DNA from: Desulfospira joergensenii DSM 10085
GTDB taxonomy: Bacteria > Desulfobacterota > Desulfobacteria > Desulfobacterales > Desulfobacteraceae
Direction: 5' to 3'
Assembly (NCBI RefSeq): GCF_000420085.1
Contig: NZ_ATUG01000002.1
Span: forward strand, 1,302,001 to 1,366,000
DNA: 64,000 nucleotides
Shown here: piece by piece, positions 45,660 to 55,855 of the stretch
How positions within the stretch are numbered: the stretch's first letter is position 1
Layout of the letters: the number at the start of each line of letters is the position of its first letter
Notes under the pieces: model-generated
What the model saw: only the letters and a program-made list of their open reading frames with translations
The model's database searches: none
Told to the model about the DNA's origin: nothing
Made by a program: the position numbers and the translations under genes

Positions 45660-48600
45660 ATGGACATCCAGTCTGATACCGATCTTTCATCAGGTGCTCA
45701 GATCGTAAACAAGGCCCAGAGCGTTAAATTGAACCCCAGTCTTTTGTATGAGGCGGTCATTGATATTTCTTCAGAGGGTCTGATCACTGCCAAGTGCATC
45801 AATCGGGCTGCGGGTATCCTTCTCAACGACCTGGGGCTGCCCGATTATTTTTTTGAAACCATTACCAAGGAATCCCTGAAAAATATCCTGGCCTCCATTG
45901 CCAAGGGAATCAATTTAAAAGGGGATAAGGTAGAGCTCTACTCCTGGGTGGCCGACATCGACTTTGACCTGTTCCAGGGCCGCCAGGTCCAGCGGGTCAG
46001 GATCGCCACCAAAGAAACCCGGGACAGCATGGAAAAAGTCCTGGGGGATCAGCTGGCCGGGCACAGGCGGGAGTATTACTACAATCCGGATTCGGAGTAC
46101 TACACCCACGTGTTCCGGCCGGAAACAGTGAAGGATTTCCCGGATACCCGGTTCAGAACATCCCGGTTTCTCTTCAGCCTGGACCAGGATTATGCGTCCA
46201 CTCCCCGGCTGACCCGGGACCGGTATGAACGCTTCCTGGAAAAAATATCCTCATCCGTGACCCCCTTGATCGAGGTGTTCAATCTTTCCGATATCGGGGA
46301 GATCCGGTTCATGTTCAACTCGGATTTCAAACGTCCCCAGCTGGCCGTGTTCCGGCGGCTTTTCGCAGACCACGGACTGACCATCACCCGGGCCTATTGG
46401 GAACCCTACCATACGAAAACCTCAGTGGTTTCGTCCGTCTGCTCCCTCTACGTGCGGGGGGAATTGTCCCGGGACCGGGAAAAGGAGCTGGTGGATGATC
46501 TGAGATCGTTTTTGAGTTTTTCCGTTTCCGACATCACCCGGCTCTATGTGGATGGTCTTCTCTCCTTCCGGGAGATGCTCTTTGCCGGTAATGCCATTGA
46601 TTTCACCCACATGTTCATCTATAAGGAAAGGGGCACCCGGACGGACAGGGACATCATGGAGAACCTTGTCAAGGCGGATCACAGGGAATCCTTTTCAGAA
46701 AGGATCCATGAGTCCAACAAGTTCACCTATGTATCCAGGATGATCATGGAGACGGTGGAAAAGAATCCAGACCTGGTTCAATTCCTCTTTCAAATGTTTG
46801 AGTCCAAATTCAATCCCAAAGGTCCGGGAGCCTTGAATCCCGAAGCGATGGAAAAGAAGGAGGCGGAATTCGATAAGATCCTCTCCGTCCGTTTCATGGA
46901 CTATCCCATTGGCCGGGATATCTTCACGTTCATGTTCAAATTTATCCCGGCTGTCCTGAAGACCAATTTTTACAAGGCTGAAAAAAGATCCTTTGCCTTT
47001 CGTATGGATGACCGGATCCTGGATCCCCTGGTCTTCAATCAGGCGGTTTTCGGGATTTTCTTTGTCAGCGGCCATTATGCCTGCGGCACCCATCTGCGGG
47101 CCGACGACATTGCCAGGGGTGGCCTGAGGCTGATCCGGGTGACCGAGTCCAATTATGCCATGGAACTGGACAATGCCGTGCTGCTCAACTATGCCCTGGG
47201 TCCCAAGGCCCAGCGGCTCAAGCACAAGGATATCTGCGAAAGCGGCTCCAAGGGGGTGGTGGTTCCCCACGCTCTCTATGCCCCCTGCAGCATGGATGCA
47301 CTATATGACTACACCGAAGGGATCATGGATCTCATGCTGCCGGGCAGGGAGATTATTGATCACTACGGCCGGCCGGAGATGATTTTTTTCGGGCCGGACG
47401 AGGGTACGGCTCCCCTCATGGATGCCGTGGCCTTCCGGGCAAAACAGAGGGGATACCCCTATTGGCGGACCATTACAACGGGCAAAAGCTTCGGCATTCC
47501 CCACGACACCTACGGGATCCTTGAAAACGGGGATCTTTTCGGCCTGATTCCCGCCGGGGAAAAGGGAACGGAACTCCAGATCAACGGAGAAACCAAAGCC
47601 CTTACCACGGATATGGAGGAGATCTACAGCCATATCGGAGGCCGGGTGGAAACCTCCGGCATGACCACCACCAGTGTCATGGGATCTTTCCGGACCCTCA
47701 TTGACCACTACGGGCAAAGGGAAGAAGACCTGAACCTGATGATGACCGGCGGGCCCGACGGGGATCTGGGAAGCAACGAGATCCAGTGTTATAAAGGGAA
47801 GATCTGTCTGATCATCGACGGGGGTTCCATTCTCTTTGACCCGGAAGGCCTGGACAAAAAAGAGCTGATGAAGATCGCCTTCATGCGCCATACCTCCCCC
47901 CGGGCCAACTCCCTTGCCTTTGACGGGACAAAACTGAGCAAAGCCGGGTTCCAGGTGCCTCTGCGGGAAAAAAACATCCAGCTTCCCGACGGGACCCTGG
48001 TGGAAGACGGTGCCGTATTCCACAGGAAATTCATCACGGATCCCGGAAACCGGAAATACATCGAACAGGCAAATATCCGTGCCTTTATCCCCTGCGGAGG
48101 TTTTAAGGACACCGTCAACCACGGGAATGTCAGGGAGTTCATTGGGCTGTTCAAGGAACTTGAGTTCATCGTGGAAGGGGCCAATGTTTTCTTTGACGAC
48201 GCCTCCAGGAGGTATATTGCCGGCTCTACGGCGATCAAACAGATCAAGGACAGTACCGCCAACAAGGGCGGGGTCTTTTCTTCTGCCGTGGCCGAGGTCC
48301 TGACGGCCTTCTTGTTCGAGGATGAATACGAAAAACGGCTCCTGGAAGATGTGCCCACCCGCTGGGCCCTGATCCGGGACGTCCTGGACCTGGTCACTAC
48401 CTTCGCGGGAATGGAAGCCCGGATGCTGATCCATATCCATGAAAAAAATCCGGACATCCCTTTGTTTGTCCTCTCGGAAAAGACCAGTGAGGAGATCTTT
48501 GCCTTCCAGGGAAAGGTGGCAGAGAACATGGACACGATTCTTTCGGATCCGGATCTGCTCTGGCATGTCCTGGAGGCCTATATCCCCAAGGTATTGGTGG

Positions 48601-48785
48601 AAAAGCTGGGCCGGGAGGCCATCCTGACCATCATGAATTCGGAAAAGATGACGGCTTACCGGAATGCGATCATCACCAAGAAACTTGCCGCCCTGGCATT
48701 TTACCATAACGGACTGGACTGGGAGGCATATCTGGAAAAAGCCGGATCGGATTTCTCCGGGACCCTGCATGCCCTGTTTGAATAG
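45660..48785 (+). CDS. Large NAD-type glutamate dehydrogenase (about 115 kDa)
   Basis: A 1041-residue cytoplasmic enzyme that oxidatively deaminates glutamate to 2-oxoglutarate. The catalytic core spans about 480-900: RADDIARGGLRLIRVTESNY, SGSKGVVVPHALYAPC, FFGPDEGTAPLMDAV and TGKSFGIPHDTYG match the GDH-115/180 class (related to yeast Gdh2). The N-terminal 450 residues carry the ACT-like and helical regulatory region of the class. AGAGGAG lies 7 bases before ATG 45660. The window also encodes a hexameric GDH at 56826. The NAGGN operon, which consumes glutamate, lies between them. Confidence 0.9.
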   Translation: MDIQSDTDLSSGAQIVNKAQSVKLNPSLLYEAVIDISSEGLITAKCINRAAGILLNDLGLPDYFFETITKESLKNILASIAKGINLKGDKVELYSWVADIDFDLFQGRQVQRVRIATKETRDSMEKVLGDQLAGHRREYYYNPDSEYYTHVFRPETVKDFPDTRFRTSRFLFSLDQDYASTPRLTRDRYERFLEKISSSVTPLIEVFNLSDIGEIRFMFNSDFKRPQLAVFRRLFADHGLTITRAYWEPYHTKTSVVSSVCSLYVRGELSRDREKELVDDLRSFLSFSVSDITRLYVDGLLSFREMLFAGNAIDFTHMFIYKERGTRTDRDIMENLVKADHRESFSERIHESNKFTYVSRMIMETVEKNPDLVQFLFQMFESKFNPKGPGALNPEAMEKKEAEFDKILSVRFMDYPIGRDIFTFMFKFIPAVLKTNFYKAEKRSFAFRMDDRILDPLVFNQAVFGIFFVSGHYACGTHLRADDIARGGLRLIRVTESNYAMELDNAVLLNYALGPKAQRLKHKDICESGSKGVVVPHALYAPCSMDALYDYTEGIMDLMLPGREIIDHYGRPEMIFFGPDEGTAPLMDAVAFRAKQRGYPYWRTITTGKSFGIPHDTYGILENGDLFGLIPAGEKGTELQINGETKALTTDMEEIYSHIGGRVETSGMTTTSVMGSFRTLIDHYGQREEDLNLMMTGGPDGDLGSNEIQCYKGKICLIIDGGSILFDPEGLDKKELMKIAFMRHTSPRANSLAFDGTKLSKAGFQVPLREKNIQLPDGTLVEDGAVFHRKFITDPGNRKYIEQANIRAFIPCGGFKDTVNHGNVREFIGLFKELEFIVEGANVFFDDASRRYIAGSTAIKQIKDSTANKGGVFSSAVAEVLTAFLFEDEYEKRLLEDVPTRWALIRDVLDLVTTFAGMEARMLIHIHEKNPDIPLFVLSEKTSEEIFAFQGKVAENMDTILSDPDLLWHVLEAYIPKVLVEKLGREAILTIMNSEKMTAYRNAIITKKLAALAFYHNGLDWEAYLEKAGSDFSGTLHALFE

Positions 48786-49004
48786 AGGGGGAAATCAGGG
48801 GTGACCGGTGCTGGCGCAGGTCTGTCTTGAACGGATAATCGCCAATCTTATGGCGAACGGACTCATTGTTTTCAGCGGCTCTGGAGAAAGAGGCGGCAAA
48901 GGTCACGATCCGGCTTGAGTGGTTTGGGTGAGCCGGTTTATCCTTATTGGCCCTTGCCCTCTATTATGGATATAAGGAGGGCGGCAGTCTGTTCCCCCGG
49001 GACT

Positions 49005-49415
49005 TCAAACAAACCGCAGAAACGGGACCGCCTCTTTATATTCCTCTCCATAGTCGATAATATCTTCTGAGTCTTCAGATTCACGGGTCCACTGGTAGGC
49101 CTTTATTTTGACCGTATCCGAGGTGGGCAGGGAACAGCTTTTTGATTTGGGAAAAGGGCCTTCAGATGACTGAAACCTTGTGATGACGGCCTCTTCCGGG
49201 ATGTCTGATATTTCTACGATATCTTCAACGTAGATATACCCTATGTTTTGAAAGAGCGGTGCTTTCATTTCATCCTTGATAAAGAGGATCCTTTTCCGGA
49301 ATTTCTGGAGGGCCAGTTCCGGAGTGCCGGCATTTACGATACATGCAAAATATCCATGGCGCTCATTATCGTTCTCCCCTGTTTCATCAAATGAAAAATG
49401 TCCTGCATACAACAT
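49005..49415 (-). CDS. Hypothetical protein downstream of the NAGGN operon
   Basis: A 136-residue acidic cytoplasmic protein (MLYAGHFSFDETGENDNERH onward) with a predicted alpha/beta core and a Glu/Asp-rich C-terminal part (TRESEDSEDIIDYGEEYKEA). GGAGGGG lies about 5 bases before the ATG. I do not recognise the family. It is on the same strand as the NAGGN operon but separated by about 100 bases from a small basic gene. Confidence 0.65.
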   Translation of the reverse strand: MLYAGHFSFDETGENDNERHGYFACIVNAGTPELALQKFRKRILFIKDEMKAPLFQNIGYIYVEDIVEISDIPEEAVITRFQSSEGPFPKSKSCSLPTSDTVKIKAYQWTRESEDSEDIIDYGEEYKEAVPFLRFV

Positions 49416-49510
49416 ATGATAACCCCTCCTTCAACTATGGTTGATTCCTGATATTGACCTGTTTGAATTCAAAATTAGGGTTTTTGTTGAAAACCCTTTT
49501 TTGGGAATTC

Positions 49511-49651
49511 TCAATCAAGCCGTTTCCGGCCCCTTTGCCTAAGTTTCTCTTTTCTCCGGGGCTCTTTGCGGCGGCGGGTATCCATATCTTCTATGATTTT
49601 TAACAATTCTTTTTTGCTCAGGCCGTTCCGGGTTCTTTGCTTGTCTGACAT
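49511..49651 (-). CDS. Small basic protein
   Basis: A 46-residue, Lys/Arg-rich protein (MSDKQRTRNGLSKKELLKII onward, ending RRKEKLRQRGRKRLD). The start at ATG 49649-49651 is preferred because GGAGAAA lies upstream; an ATG 14 codons earlier lacks such a site. Likely nucleic-acid binding or ribosome-associated judging by charge alone. Lies 64 bases after the M42 peptidase gene. Confidence 0.5.
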   Translation of the reverse strand: MSDKQRTRNGLSKKELLKIIEDMDTRRRKEPRRKEKLRQRGRKRLD

Positions 49652-49715
49652 GATTTTTTTCTCCTTTCCCATGAAACCTGGATCTTGGTCCATATCTCAG
49701 GTTCATGATGGGTTT

Positions 49716-50840
49716 TTATGTTTCAATATTTATCGGGTCCCGGGTCGGTTGATGGGGAAAACCGTTGATTGAGCCCATATTGTTTTTATCCCGTTTAAAA
49801 GTGGGATCACTTTGAATATATTTTAAAATTAAATGTTCCGTATTTTTCAGAGTGGACAGATGAGTCCGCTCATACCCATGGGAGCCGTCAACGCCAAATC
49901 CCACCAGAGCGGTCCGGATGTCACTTCCCGCTTCAATGGCCGAGGCTGCGTCTGAACGATAAAATTCAAATAGATCTTTCTTGAAGGAGATCCCGTTTTC
50001 ATGGCATATTTTTGCCAGTTTATTATTCAAATGGTAATCAAAGGGTCCTGACTGATCCATCATCACAAGGGTGGTTGAATATTCATCGGTATTTTGTCTG
50101 GGTGCGGCCATGGCGCTGTCAATGACAATCATTTCCGTTATATCGCTGTACAGCACTTCAGTTGCACCGATTCCGATTTCTTCATTGATGGTAAAAAGCA
50201 GATGACAATCCAGGGGCAGGGTGATTTTGTTCTGCATGATTGTCCTGGCAACGGATAAGAGTACGGCTGCCCCGGCTTTATCATCAAGATGGCGTGAGTT
50301 GATGAAACCGCTGTCATCCATTTCAGGACACGGATCCACGGCGATATAATTCCCCGGCTCAAATCCGCAGTTTTCCAGATCTTTTTTCCCGGAACATCTT
50401 GCCTCCACTCTGACTTCTACCTGGTCCCAGGAGACGGGCTGAGTGTCTATGCCGGGGCCGTATACATGGCCGGATGCTTTTAGGGGAAGGATGGTCCCAC
50501 GGTATTTCTCTTGCTTGGTGAAAATGGTTACCCTTGCACCTTCTGCAAACCGGCTCGACCATGTTCCGATGGGCCGGACCGCAAGTCTCCCATTGGACTT
50601 GAGCCGGCTTACCATGGCCCCCAGGGTATCCAGATGAACGCAGACCGCCCGGTCAAGGGTTCCTGATTTCCCGGAAAGTGTGGCTCTTATGGCTCCCCTC
50701 CGGGTTACATTATAGGGGATTCCAAGACTCTCAAGCTCCTGGCATACATGGTGAACGATTTGATCCGTATATCCGGAGGGACTGGGGATCTGGAGCATGG
50801 AAATCAATTGATTTTTCAGATAGGATTCATCATTTTTCAT
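49716..50840 (-). CDS. NAGGN-operon M42-family peptidase
   Basis: A 374-residue metallopeptidase-like protein of the M42 family (osmoprotectant NAGGN subgroup). Metal-site motifs are visible: VHLDTLGAMV, HLDDKAGAAVLL, the Glu pair of FTINEEIGIGATEV, and DSAMAAP. It lies 12 bases after the synthetase gene. The family consistently accompanies NAGGN biosynthesis and probably trims or degrades the dipeptide (known association; exact reaction not established). The C-terminal 30 residues are Asn-rich. Confidence 0.9.
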   Translation of the reverse strand: MKNDESYLKNQLISMLQIPSPSGYTDQIVHHVCQELESLGIPYNVTRRGAIRATLSGKSGTLDRAVCVHLDTLGAMVSRLKSNGRLAVRPIGTWSSRFAEGARVTIFTKQEKYRGTILPLKASGHVYGPGIDTQPVSWDQVEVRVEARCSGKKDLENCGFEPGNYIAVDPCPEMDDSGFINSRHLDDKAGAAVLLSVARTIMQNKITLPLDCHLLFTINEEIGIGATEVLYSDITEMIVIDSAMAAPRQNTDEYSTTLVMMDQSGPFDYHLNNKLAKICHENGISFKKDLFEFYRSDAASAIEAGSDIRTALVGFGVDGSHGYERTHLSTLKNTEHLILKYIQSDPTFKRDKNNMGSINGFPHQPTRDPINIET

Positions 50841-50852
50841 AGCAGAGTTCTC

Positions 50853-52583
50853 TTACACGGTTTCAGGAAAAAGGAGGTCAACAAAACGTTCGGCCGTCGG
50901 TTGCGGTTCATGGTTCGCAAGACCGGGACGTTCATTGGCCTCAATAAAGGCATAGGTGTCTCCGTAGATGTCAGGCACCATAAAATCAAGACCGGTCACC
51001 GGAATATCAACCGCCTTGCTCACCTTCACAGCCGCATCTTTTAAAACATCGGAAAGGTCCTCTGTAACATCATGGATGGTGCCTCCTGTATGCAGATTGG
51101 CAGTCTTTCTCACAACAAGAGTTTTGTCTTTTTCCAGAATGGACTCATATTCATACCCTTCTTTTTTCAGGCATCTCAGGGTTTCCCGGTCATCTGGTAT
51201 TCTGCTTTCACCGCCTGTGGCTGCCATTCGCCTGCGATTGTGTTTTTGGATCAGGTCTGAAATCGAGTGATTCCCGGTGCCGGTTATGGCAGGGGGCTTC
51301 CGGATGGCGGCAGCCACAATTTCATAATCAATGACGATAATTCTCAGGTCTTCCCCTTTGATGTACTCTTCCAGAAGAACATCGGAACAGATGCTTTCGG
51401 CCTTTTTTATTGCCCCTTTGAGTTCATCCGCATCGGAAATGTCCACACTGATGCCCTCCCCCTGTTCTCCCCTTGCCGGTTTCACGACCACCCGCCCCAC
51501 CTTATTCATGAATTCAAGAGCGTTTTCAGGGTCGGTGTGCAAAATCTGCCGGGGAGCTTTGATTCCTGCCTTCATGACCAGTCTCCGTGTTAAGCGTTTG
51601 TCATCGCACTTTGTCATGGCAACGGCGGAGGTCATTTCAGAGAGGGCTTCTCTGCAGGTTATGGAACGGCTCCCAAGGCTCAGATTGAACAATCCGTATT
51701 CCGCATCAAGAACCTCGACGAGGATCCCCCTTTTCCGTGCTTCATCCACAATGATCTTTGCATAGGGGTTCAGCTTCTTCAAGGGTTGATCCACGGGCAC
51801 ATATAATTGCTCGTTGATCGGATTTTTCCGCTTTATACAGAATGCGGGAATTCTCTGAAATCCCAGCTTTTCATATAGCTTGATGGCCTGTTTGTTATCG
51901 TGCATCACGCTGACATCAATGAAGGTACGTCCCTTGGTGAAATAATGGGCGGTAAGATGCCGGACGAGATTGATCCCGATACCGGGCAGGCCTGCCTGGG
52001 GATCCACGGCCAGGGACCAGAGACTCGATCCTTTTTCCGGATCATTGAAGGCTTTGATATGATCAACACCGGTTATGGTACCGACAACCTGGTTGTCAGA
52101 TCGTTTTTTTGCAATAAAATAGGTTCTTAACCGGTCCGCATGTTTATCCAGCAAAAATTCAGGGTCAGCCCCCTTCATCCGGCATTTTGAATAAATGGCG
52201 TTCACCTGATGGGCCTCCTCTTCATTTGACAGCCGGTTGATGGAAAAAACGTCATTGGCTTTTTGATTGTCGTACCGGTAATCATAGTTCCACAACCGGT
52301 AGGTGTGCGACGGATCCAGAAACAATTTATCAGGCGCCATGGAGATAATGACATGGGGGTCAATGACATAAATAGCGATATCTCTATTGTCATACCCCTG
52401 GGCACACATGGCATCAACGATTTGATCGTTTGATTCAAATGTGTGCCCAAATACCAGCCGGCCCCAGCCCATTTCAGAAAAGGAGTTGGGGCGCATCTTC
52501 CTGGTTACCGGGCTATTGATTTTTTCCCAATTTCTCAGGGACTGGCCATGGTTTTTCTCGATTCGATGCTTTAACTTGTCCAT
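50853..52583 (-). CDS. ngg: N-acetylglutaminylglutamine synthetase
   Basis: A 576-residue bifunctional enzyme that makes N-acetylglutaminylglutamine. An N-terminal GNAT acetyltransferase domain (about 95-270, GIGINLVRHLTAHYFTKG) is joined to an ATP-grasp ligase (about 290-576, with VVVKPARGEQGEGISVDISD and the metal-binding Glu/Asn of FIEANERPGLANHEPQP). The start is ATG 52581-52583, with AAGGAGA 7 bases upstream; an ATG 20 codons earlier overlaps the preceding gene. It lies 11 bases after the amidotransferase gene. Confidence 0.92.
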   Translation of the reverse strand: MDKLKHRIEKNHGQSLRNWEKINSPVTRKMRPNSFSEMGWGRLVFGHTFESNDQIVDAMCAQGYDNRDIAIYVIDPHVIISMAPDKLFLDPSHTYRLWNYDYRYDNQKANDVFSINRLSNEEEAHQVNAIYSKCRMKGADPEFLLDKHADRLRTYFIAKKRSDNQVVGTITGVDHIKAFNDPEKGSSLWSLAVDPQAGLPGIGINLVRHLTAHYFTKGRTFIDVSVMHDNKQAIKLYEKLGFQRIPAFCIKRKNPINEQLYVPVDQPLKKLNPYAKIIVDEARKRGILVEVLDAEYGLFNLSLGSRSITCREALSEMTSAVAMTKCDDKRLTRRLVMKAGIKAPRQILHTDPENALEFMNKVGRVVVKPARGEQGEGISVDISDADELKGAIKKAESICSDVLLEEYIKGEDLRIIVIDYEIVAAAIRKPPAITGTGNHSISDLIQKHNRRRMAATGGESRIPDDRETLRCLKKEGYEYESILEKDKTLVVRKTANLHTGGTIHDVTEDLSDVLKDAAVKVSKAVDIPVTGLDFMVPDIYGDTYAFIEANERPGLANHEPQPTAERFVDLLFPETV

Positions 52584-52594
52584 GGATATTCTCC

Positions 52595-54367
52595 TTATAT
52601 TCCATTCTGCTGCATCCAGAATTCCAATAGCGCCGCCTGCCACAACTTTGATCCCTTGAGCGGGGTGATATGCGCCTCTGGAGATTCAAGCAGTACATCC
52701 ATATACTCGTTTTGGATGACCCCCCTGGATCTGCAGGCCTCGCTTTTTAGAATTTTCTTTACAAAATCAAGGTATTTACCCTCTATGTATTTTAAGGCAG
52801 GCACAGGAAAGTAGCCCTTGGGCCGGTCGATTACTTCATTGGGAATTACGTTTCTTGCGGCTTCCTTTAATATGTGTTTCCCGCCGTTTCCAACTTTATG
52901 TTCCGGCGGGATCTTGGCCGCCAGTTCAACCAGTTCATGATCCAAAAAAGGGACCCTTGCTTCCAGACTCCAGGCCATGGTCATATTATCCACTCTTTTT
53001 ACAGGATCATCGACCAGCATGATGGTTGAGTCAATCCTCAATGCCTTTTCAACCGGACTTTGGGCCCCGGGCAGTGAAAATTGTCTTTGAATGAATTCTT
53101 TTGTAAAATCCGCCCCCCGATATTTTTCATGGACAATTTCCTGGAATTCCTCATTGCTCCTGTCACAGAAAACATTGCAGTAATCCTGAACCGGATCATT
53201 GCTTTTCACCATGGGCGGGTACCAGTGATATCCGCCAAAAATCTCATCTGCACCCTGGCCGCTCTGGACCACTTTGACATGTTTTGCCACTTCTTGGCTC
53301 AATAGATAAAATCCGATGCAGTCATGGGAGACCATGGGTTCGTTCATCGCATTTACACAGGCAGTCATTGACGGCAATACCTGATCCGAATTCACTCTGA
53401 TTTTATGGTGATCTGTTGCATAATGACGGGCGATGATATCCGAGTACATAAATTCGTCACCCTTTTCACCACCCACGCTCTCAAACCCGATGGAGAAGGT
53501 TTTTAAGTCTTTTTGGCCGGCCTCGGCAAGCAGCCCGACGATCAAGCTGGAATCCAGTCCGCCGGACAGAAGCACGCCAACGGGAACGTCGGCAACCAGC
53601 CTTCGCTTTACAGCGGCCATAAGTGCATGGGAAAGGTACCTTTTCCAGTCTTCAAAAGAGTATTGCTCCTCTTCCCTGTCCCGCTCAAAACTCAGGTTCC
53701 AATAGGGCCTCTGGACCATGGTCCCGTCTTTTTGAACGGTCATTGCCGTGGCCTGGGGAAGTTTTCTAATTCCCTGGATCAGTGTATGGGGCGCCGGAAC
53801 CACGGCATGGAGGGACATGTAATGATGAAGGGCTTCCTTTGAGATCTTCTTTTTGATTCTACCGGTTTTCAAGATTGCCGGAAGGGAGGATGCAAAGATC
53901 AAAGAGGTTTCTGTTTTATAGAAATAGAGCGGTTTGATGCCCAATCGGTCCCTGGCCATAAAGACAATGTCTTTTTTCTGATCATAGACAACAAATGCAA
54001 ACATGCCGTTGAATTTGTCGACGCAGTTTTCACCCCAGGCATGATAGGATTTAAGGATAACTTCCGTGTCCCCTTTTGAATAAAAGGTGTATCCCATTTG
54101 CTCAAGCTCGGTTCGAAGTTCCTTGTAATTGTAAATCGCACCATTAAAAATCAGTATTAGGCCCAAGACAGGATCAATGAAAGGCTGGTTTGATTCATCG
54201 CTCAGGTCTATGATTTTCAGACGGCGATGGCCCAGAACTGCCCAGAGGCCGTGATACAGGCCTTCATGATCCGGGCCCCGGTCTGCCATGGCTTTGCTCA
54301 TGATGGTTACGGAATCTTCGGTTACAGGGTGATTATTAAAAAAAAGCTCACCGCAAATGCCACACAT
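52595..54367 (-). CDS. asnO: N-acetylglutaminylglutamine amidotransferase
   Basis: A 590-residue asparagine-synthase-like enzyme that amidates the dipeptide to NAGGN, a compatible solute of osmotically stressed bacteria. The start is ATG 54365-54367 because the next codon gives the catalytic Cys2 (MCGICGELFF) and AGGTGA lies 5 bases upstream; the ATG 13 codons earlier would bury that Cys. The N-terminal Ntn glutaminase (RGPDHEGLYHG) is followed by the synthetase with PP-loop VLLSGGLDSSLIVGLL. First gene of the NAGGN operon. Upstream 54368-54640 is very AT-rich and should contain the promoter. Confidence 0.93.
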   Translation of the reverse strand: MCGICGELFFNNHPVTEDSVTIMSKAMADRGPDHEGLYHGLWAVLGHRRLKIIDLSDESNQPFIDPVLGLILIFNGAIYNYKELRTELEQMGYTFYSKGDTEVILKSYHAWGENCVDKFNGMFAFVVYDQKKDIVFMARDRLGIKPLYFYKTETSLIFASSLPAILKTGRIKKKISKEALHHYMSLHAVVPAPHTLIQGIRKLPQATAMTVQKDGTMVQRPYWNLSFERDREEEQYSFEDWKRYLSHALMAAVKRRLVADVPVGVLLSGGLDSSLIVGLLAEAGQKDLKTFSIGFESVGGEKGDEFMYSDIIARHYATDHHKIRVNSDQVLPSMTACVNAMNEPMVSHDCIGFYLLSQEVAKHVKVVQSGQGADEIFGGYHWYPPMVKSNDPVQDYCNVFCDRSNEEFQEIVHEKYRGADFTKEFIQRQFSLPGAQSPVEKALRIDSTIMLVDDPVKRVDNMTMAWSLEARVPFLDHELVELAAKIPPEHKVGNGGKHILKEAARNVIPNEVIDRPKGYFPVPALKYIEGKYLDFVKKILKSEACRSRGVIQNEYMDVLLESPEAHITPLKGSKLWQAALLEFWMQQNGI

Positions 54368-54866
54368 AGGTTCACCTATAAATAAAGGTTTGAGGGTTTT
54401 TGACAATTCATATTCGGTTTGATTTTTAACAGGCCGCGCTCTCTGTGGGAGCAGGAAAAATCAAAGTTGTAAAAAGAGCATCCCGGGTCGCGTCCGGCCC
54501 GTTTGATTTGAAATAAATATATAGAGCTCTATGTATTTTGTCAACCTTTCAGGCATCTTGTTATTAAAACATATTGATAATACTAATAATATTTTAATAT
54601 TACGGTATGGATAAAAGTTAGATGGCTATGTTTTTAAGAGAGGGGTACCCTTGAAATGAAATTGAAAATGGCCTGGAGGCAGGCAAAGAGGAAAAGGGCT
54701 CCCAGGCCTATGGGGAAAGGATAGGGATAGGGGGGAGAGCAACACCCCCGGGTGAAGAATAGACCTGAAAGAAGCAAAAGGGGGTATCCTTTCCCTGGCA
54801 GGGGACCGGTATCTGCTAAAAATTCAAAGCACTGTCTTTTAAAACACAGGGGATTCCATATTGTTT
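54368..54866. other. AT-rich control region of the NAGGN operon, then featureless DNA
   Basis: The 250 bases upstream of the amidotransferase are strongly AT-rich (for example near 54520-54605) and should hold an osmotically responsive promoter, though no clear -35/-10 pair stands out. No gene is seen in 54640-54866. Confidence 0.4.
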
Positions 54867-55397
54867 CTAGACAAGGGCCCATTTTTCTGCAATGTGCTGA
54901 AAAGTCCTGTCTTCTTTGATTCGGCGGGCAGCCTCCCTCCATTTTTCCACAATTTCCCAGGGGGTTTGGATGGACACCATTTTATATAGACTTCCGAACA
55001 TCGCCCCGCACGACACCGATTCTTTCCAGCTTTTTGGCATCCTCCAGATCCCTTATCAGGAAACCAGGGCCTTTTTTGCATACATCACCCAGGGTTTGCG
55101 TAAAAGAAGCATGACCCAATGAAATTGTTGTTCTCGTTCCGGTGTTCTGGAAAAACTGAACAAAACAATATTGGGATGTCTTGAGCCGATCTTCAGAGCA
55201 CGTATCCCAGGAAAAATAGTTATGGGATCCCGGTTGTTTGTCCGCTTCTGGATTTCCCGGACAATATCGACCGAGAATTCCTCCACCTCCCCCGGTTCAT
55301 TCATGGGGCTGCTTGGCGGTTCTTCAGCGGTTAAAAGGGTCAGTTCCTGTGCTGAAACCAAGGGAAATATTGTGAAATATAAATAGGATAAATTCAA
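54867..55397 (-). pseudogene. Decayed family-3 periplasmic substrate-binding protein
   Basis: The frame starts as MNLSYLYFTIFPLVSAQELT, a signal peptide and the opening strand of a family-3 solute-binding protein. It runs through FSVDIVREIQKRTNNRDPIT and PERE, then breaks near 55056-55085. Fragments in other frames continue (LIRDLEDAKKLERIGVVRGD) and end as WEIVEKWREAARRIKEDRTF then a stop at 54867. The middle lobe is largely missing. It is not functional. Confidence 0.7.
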
Positions 55398-55855
55398 ATC
55401 ATATGAATTTTTTCATTGCATGGTTCCTTAATATCTTTGTCCCGGGGTTTTCCCCCCGGAGTTGCGAAAGAGATTGATGGATTCGTCCCGGCCTTAAAGC
55501 CTGGGGCAGATAGCGATATGGTATCAGAAACCCAGGGGGCCGGTTGATATCCATCGTGGAAACTTGTACTTCATTATGGACTTTGTATTGTTTTCCCTGA
55601 CCCTGACGGTTCATTCCTTTCCATCATAACTGCCGGAAAGCCTGAAATCAATGTGAATATGATTTTACCCGGCCTTTGGACCACACGCTCGGTTCTTATC
55701 GTCCACCGAACTTTGAGAGGCCGGCCCGGCCTCCAAGACAAATCTCGACTTTGCCGGGAAAAATGGTATATTACCGGATAAAAATAATACAGGTCCGGAT
55801 GCGGAAGACAGCAACCGGCAACATCCGTCAGCAATCCTGAACAGGAGAGACTTCA
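55398..55855. other. Intergenic region, nothing identified
   Basis: About 460 bases between divergent features. Several short GC-rich inverted repeats occur (for example CCCGGGGTTTTCCCCCCGG near 55440) but no gene or named RNA is recognised. Confidence 0.35.

Noticed and set aside
45355-45708. Plus-strand 117-aa frame before the large glutamate dehydrogenase
   Set aside because: Overlaps the real start, spans the likely promoter and has no family signature.
47301-48770. Minus-strand 489-aa frame opposite the large glutamate dehydrogenase
   Set aside because: Antisense shadow with no family similarity and biased composition.
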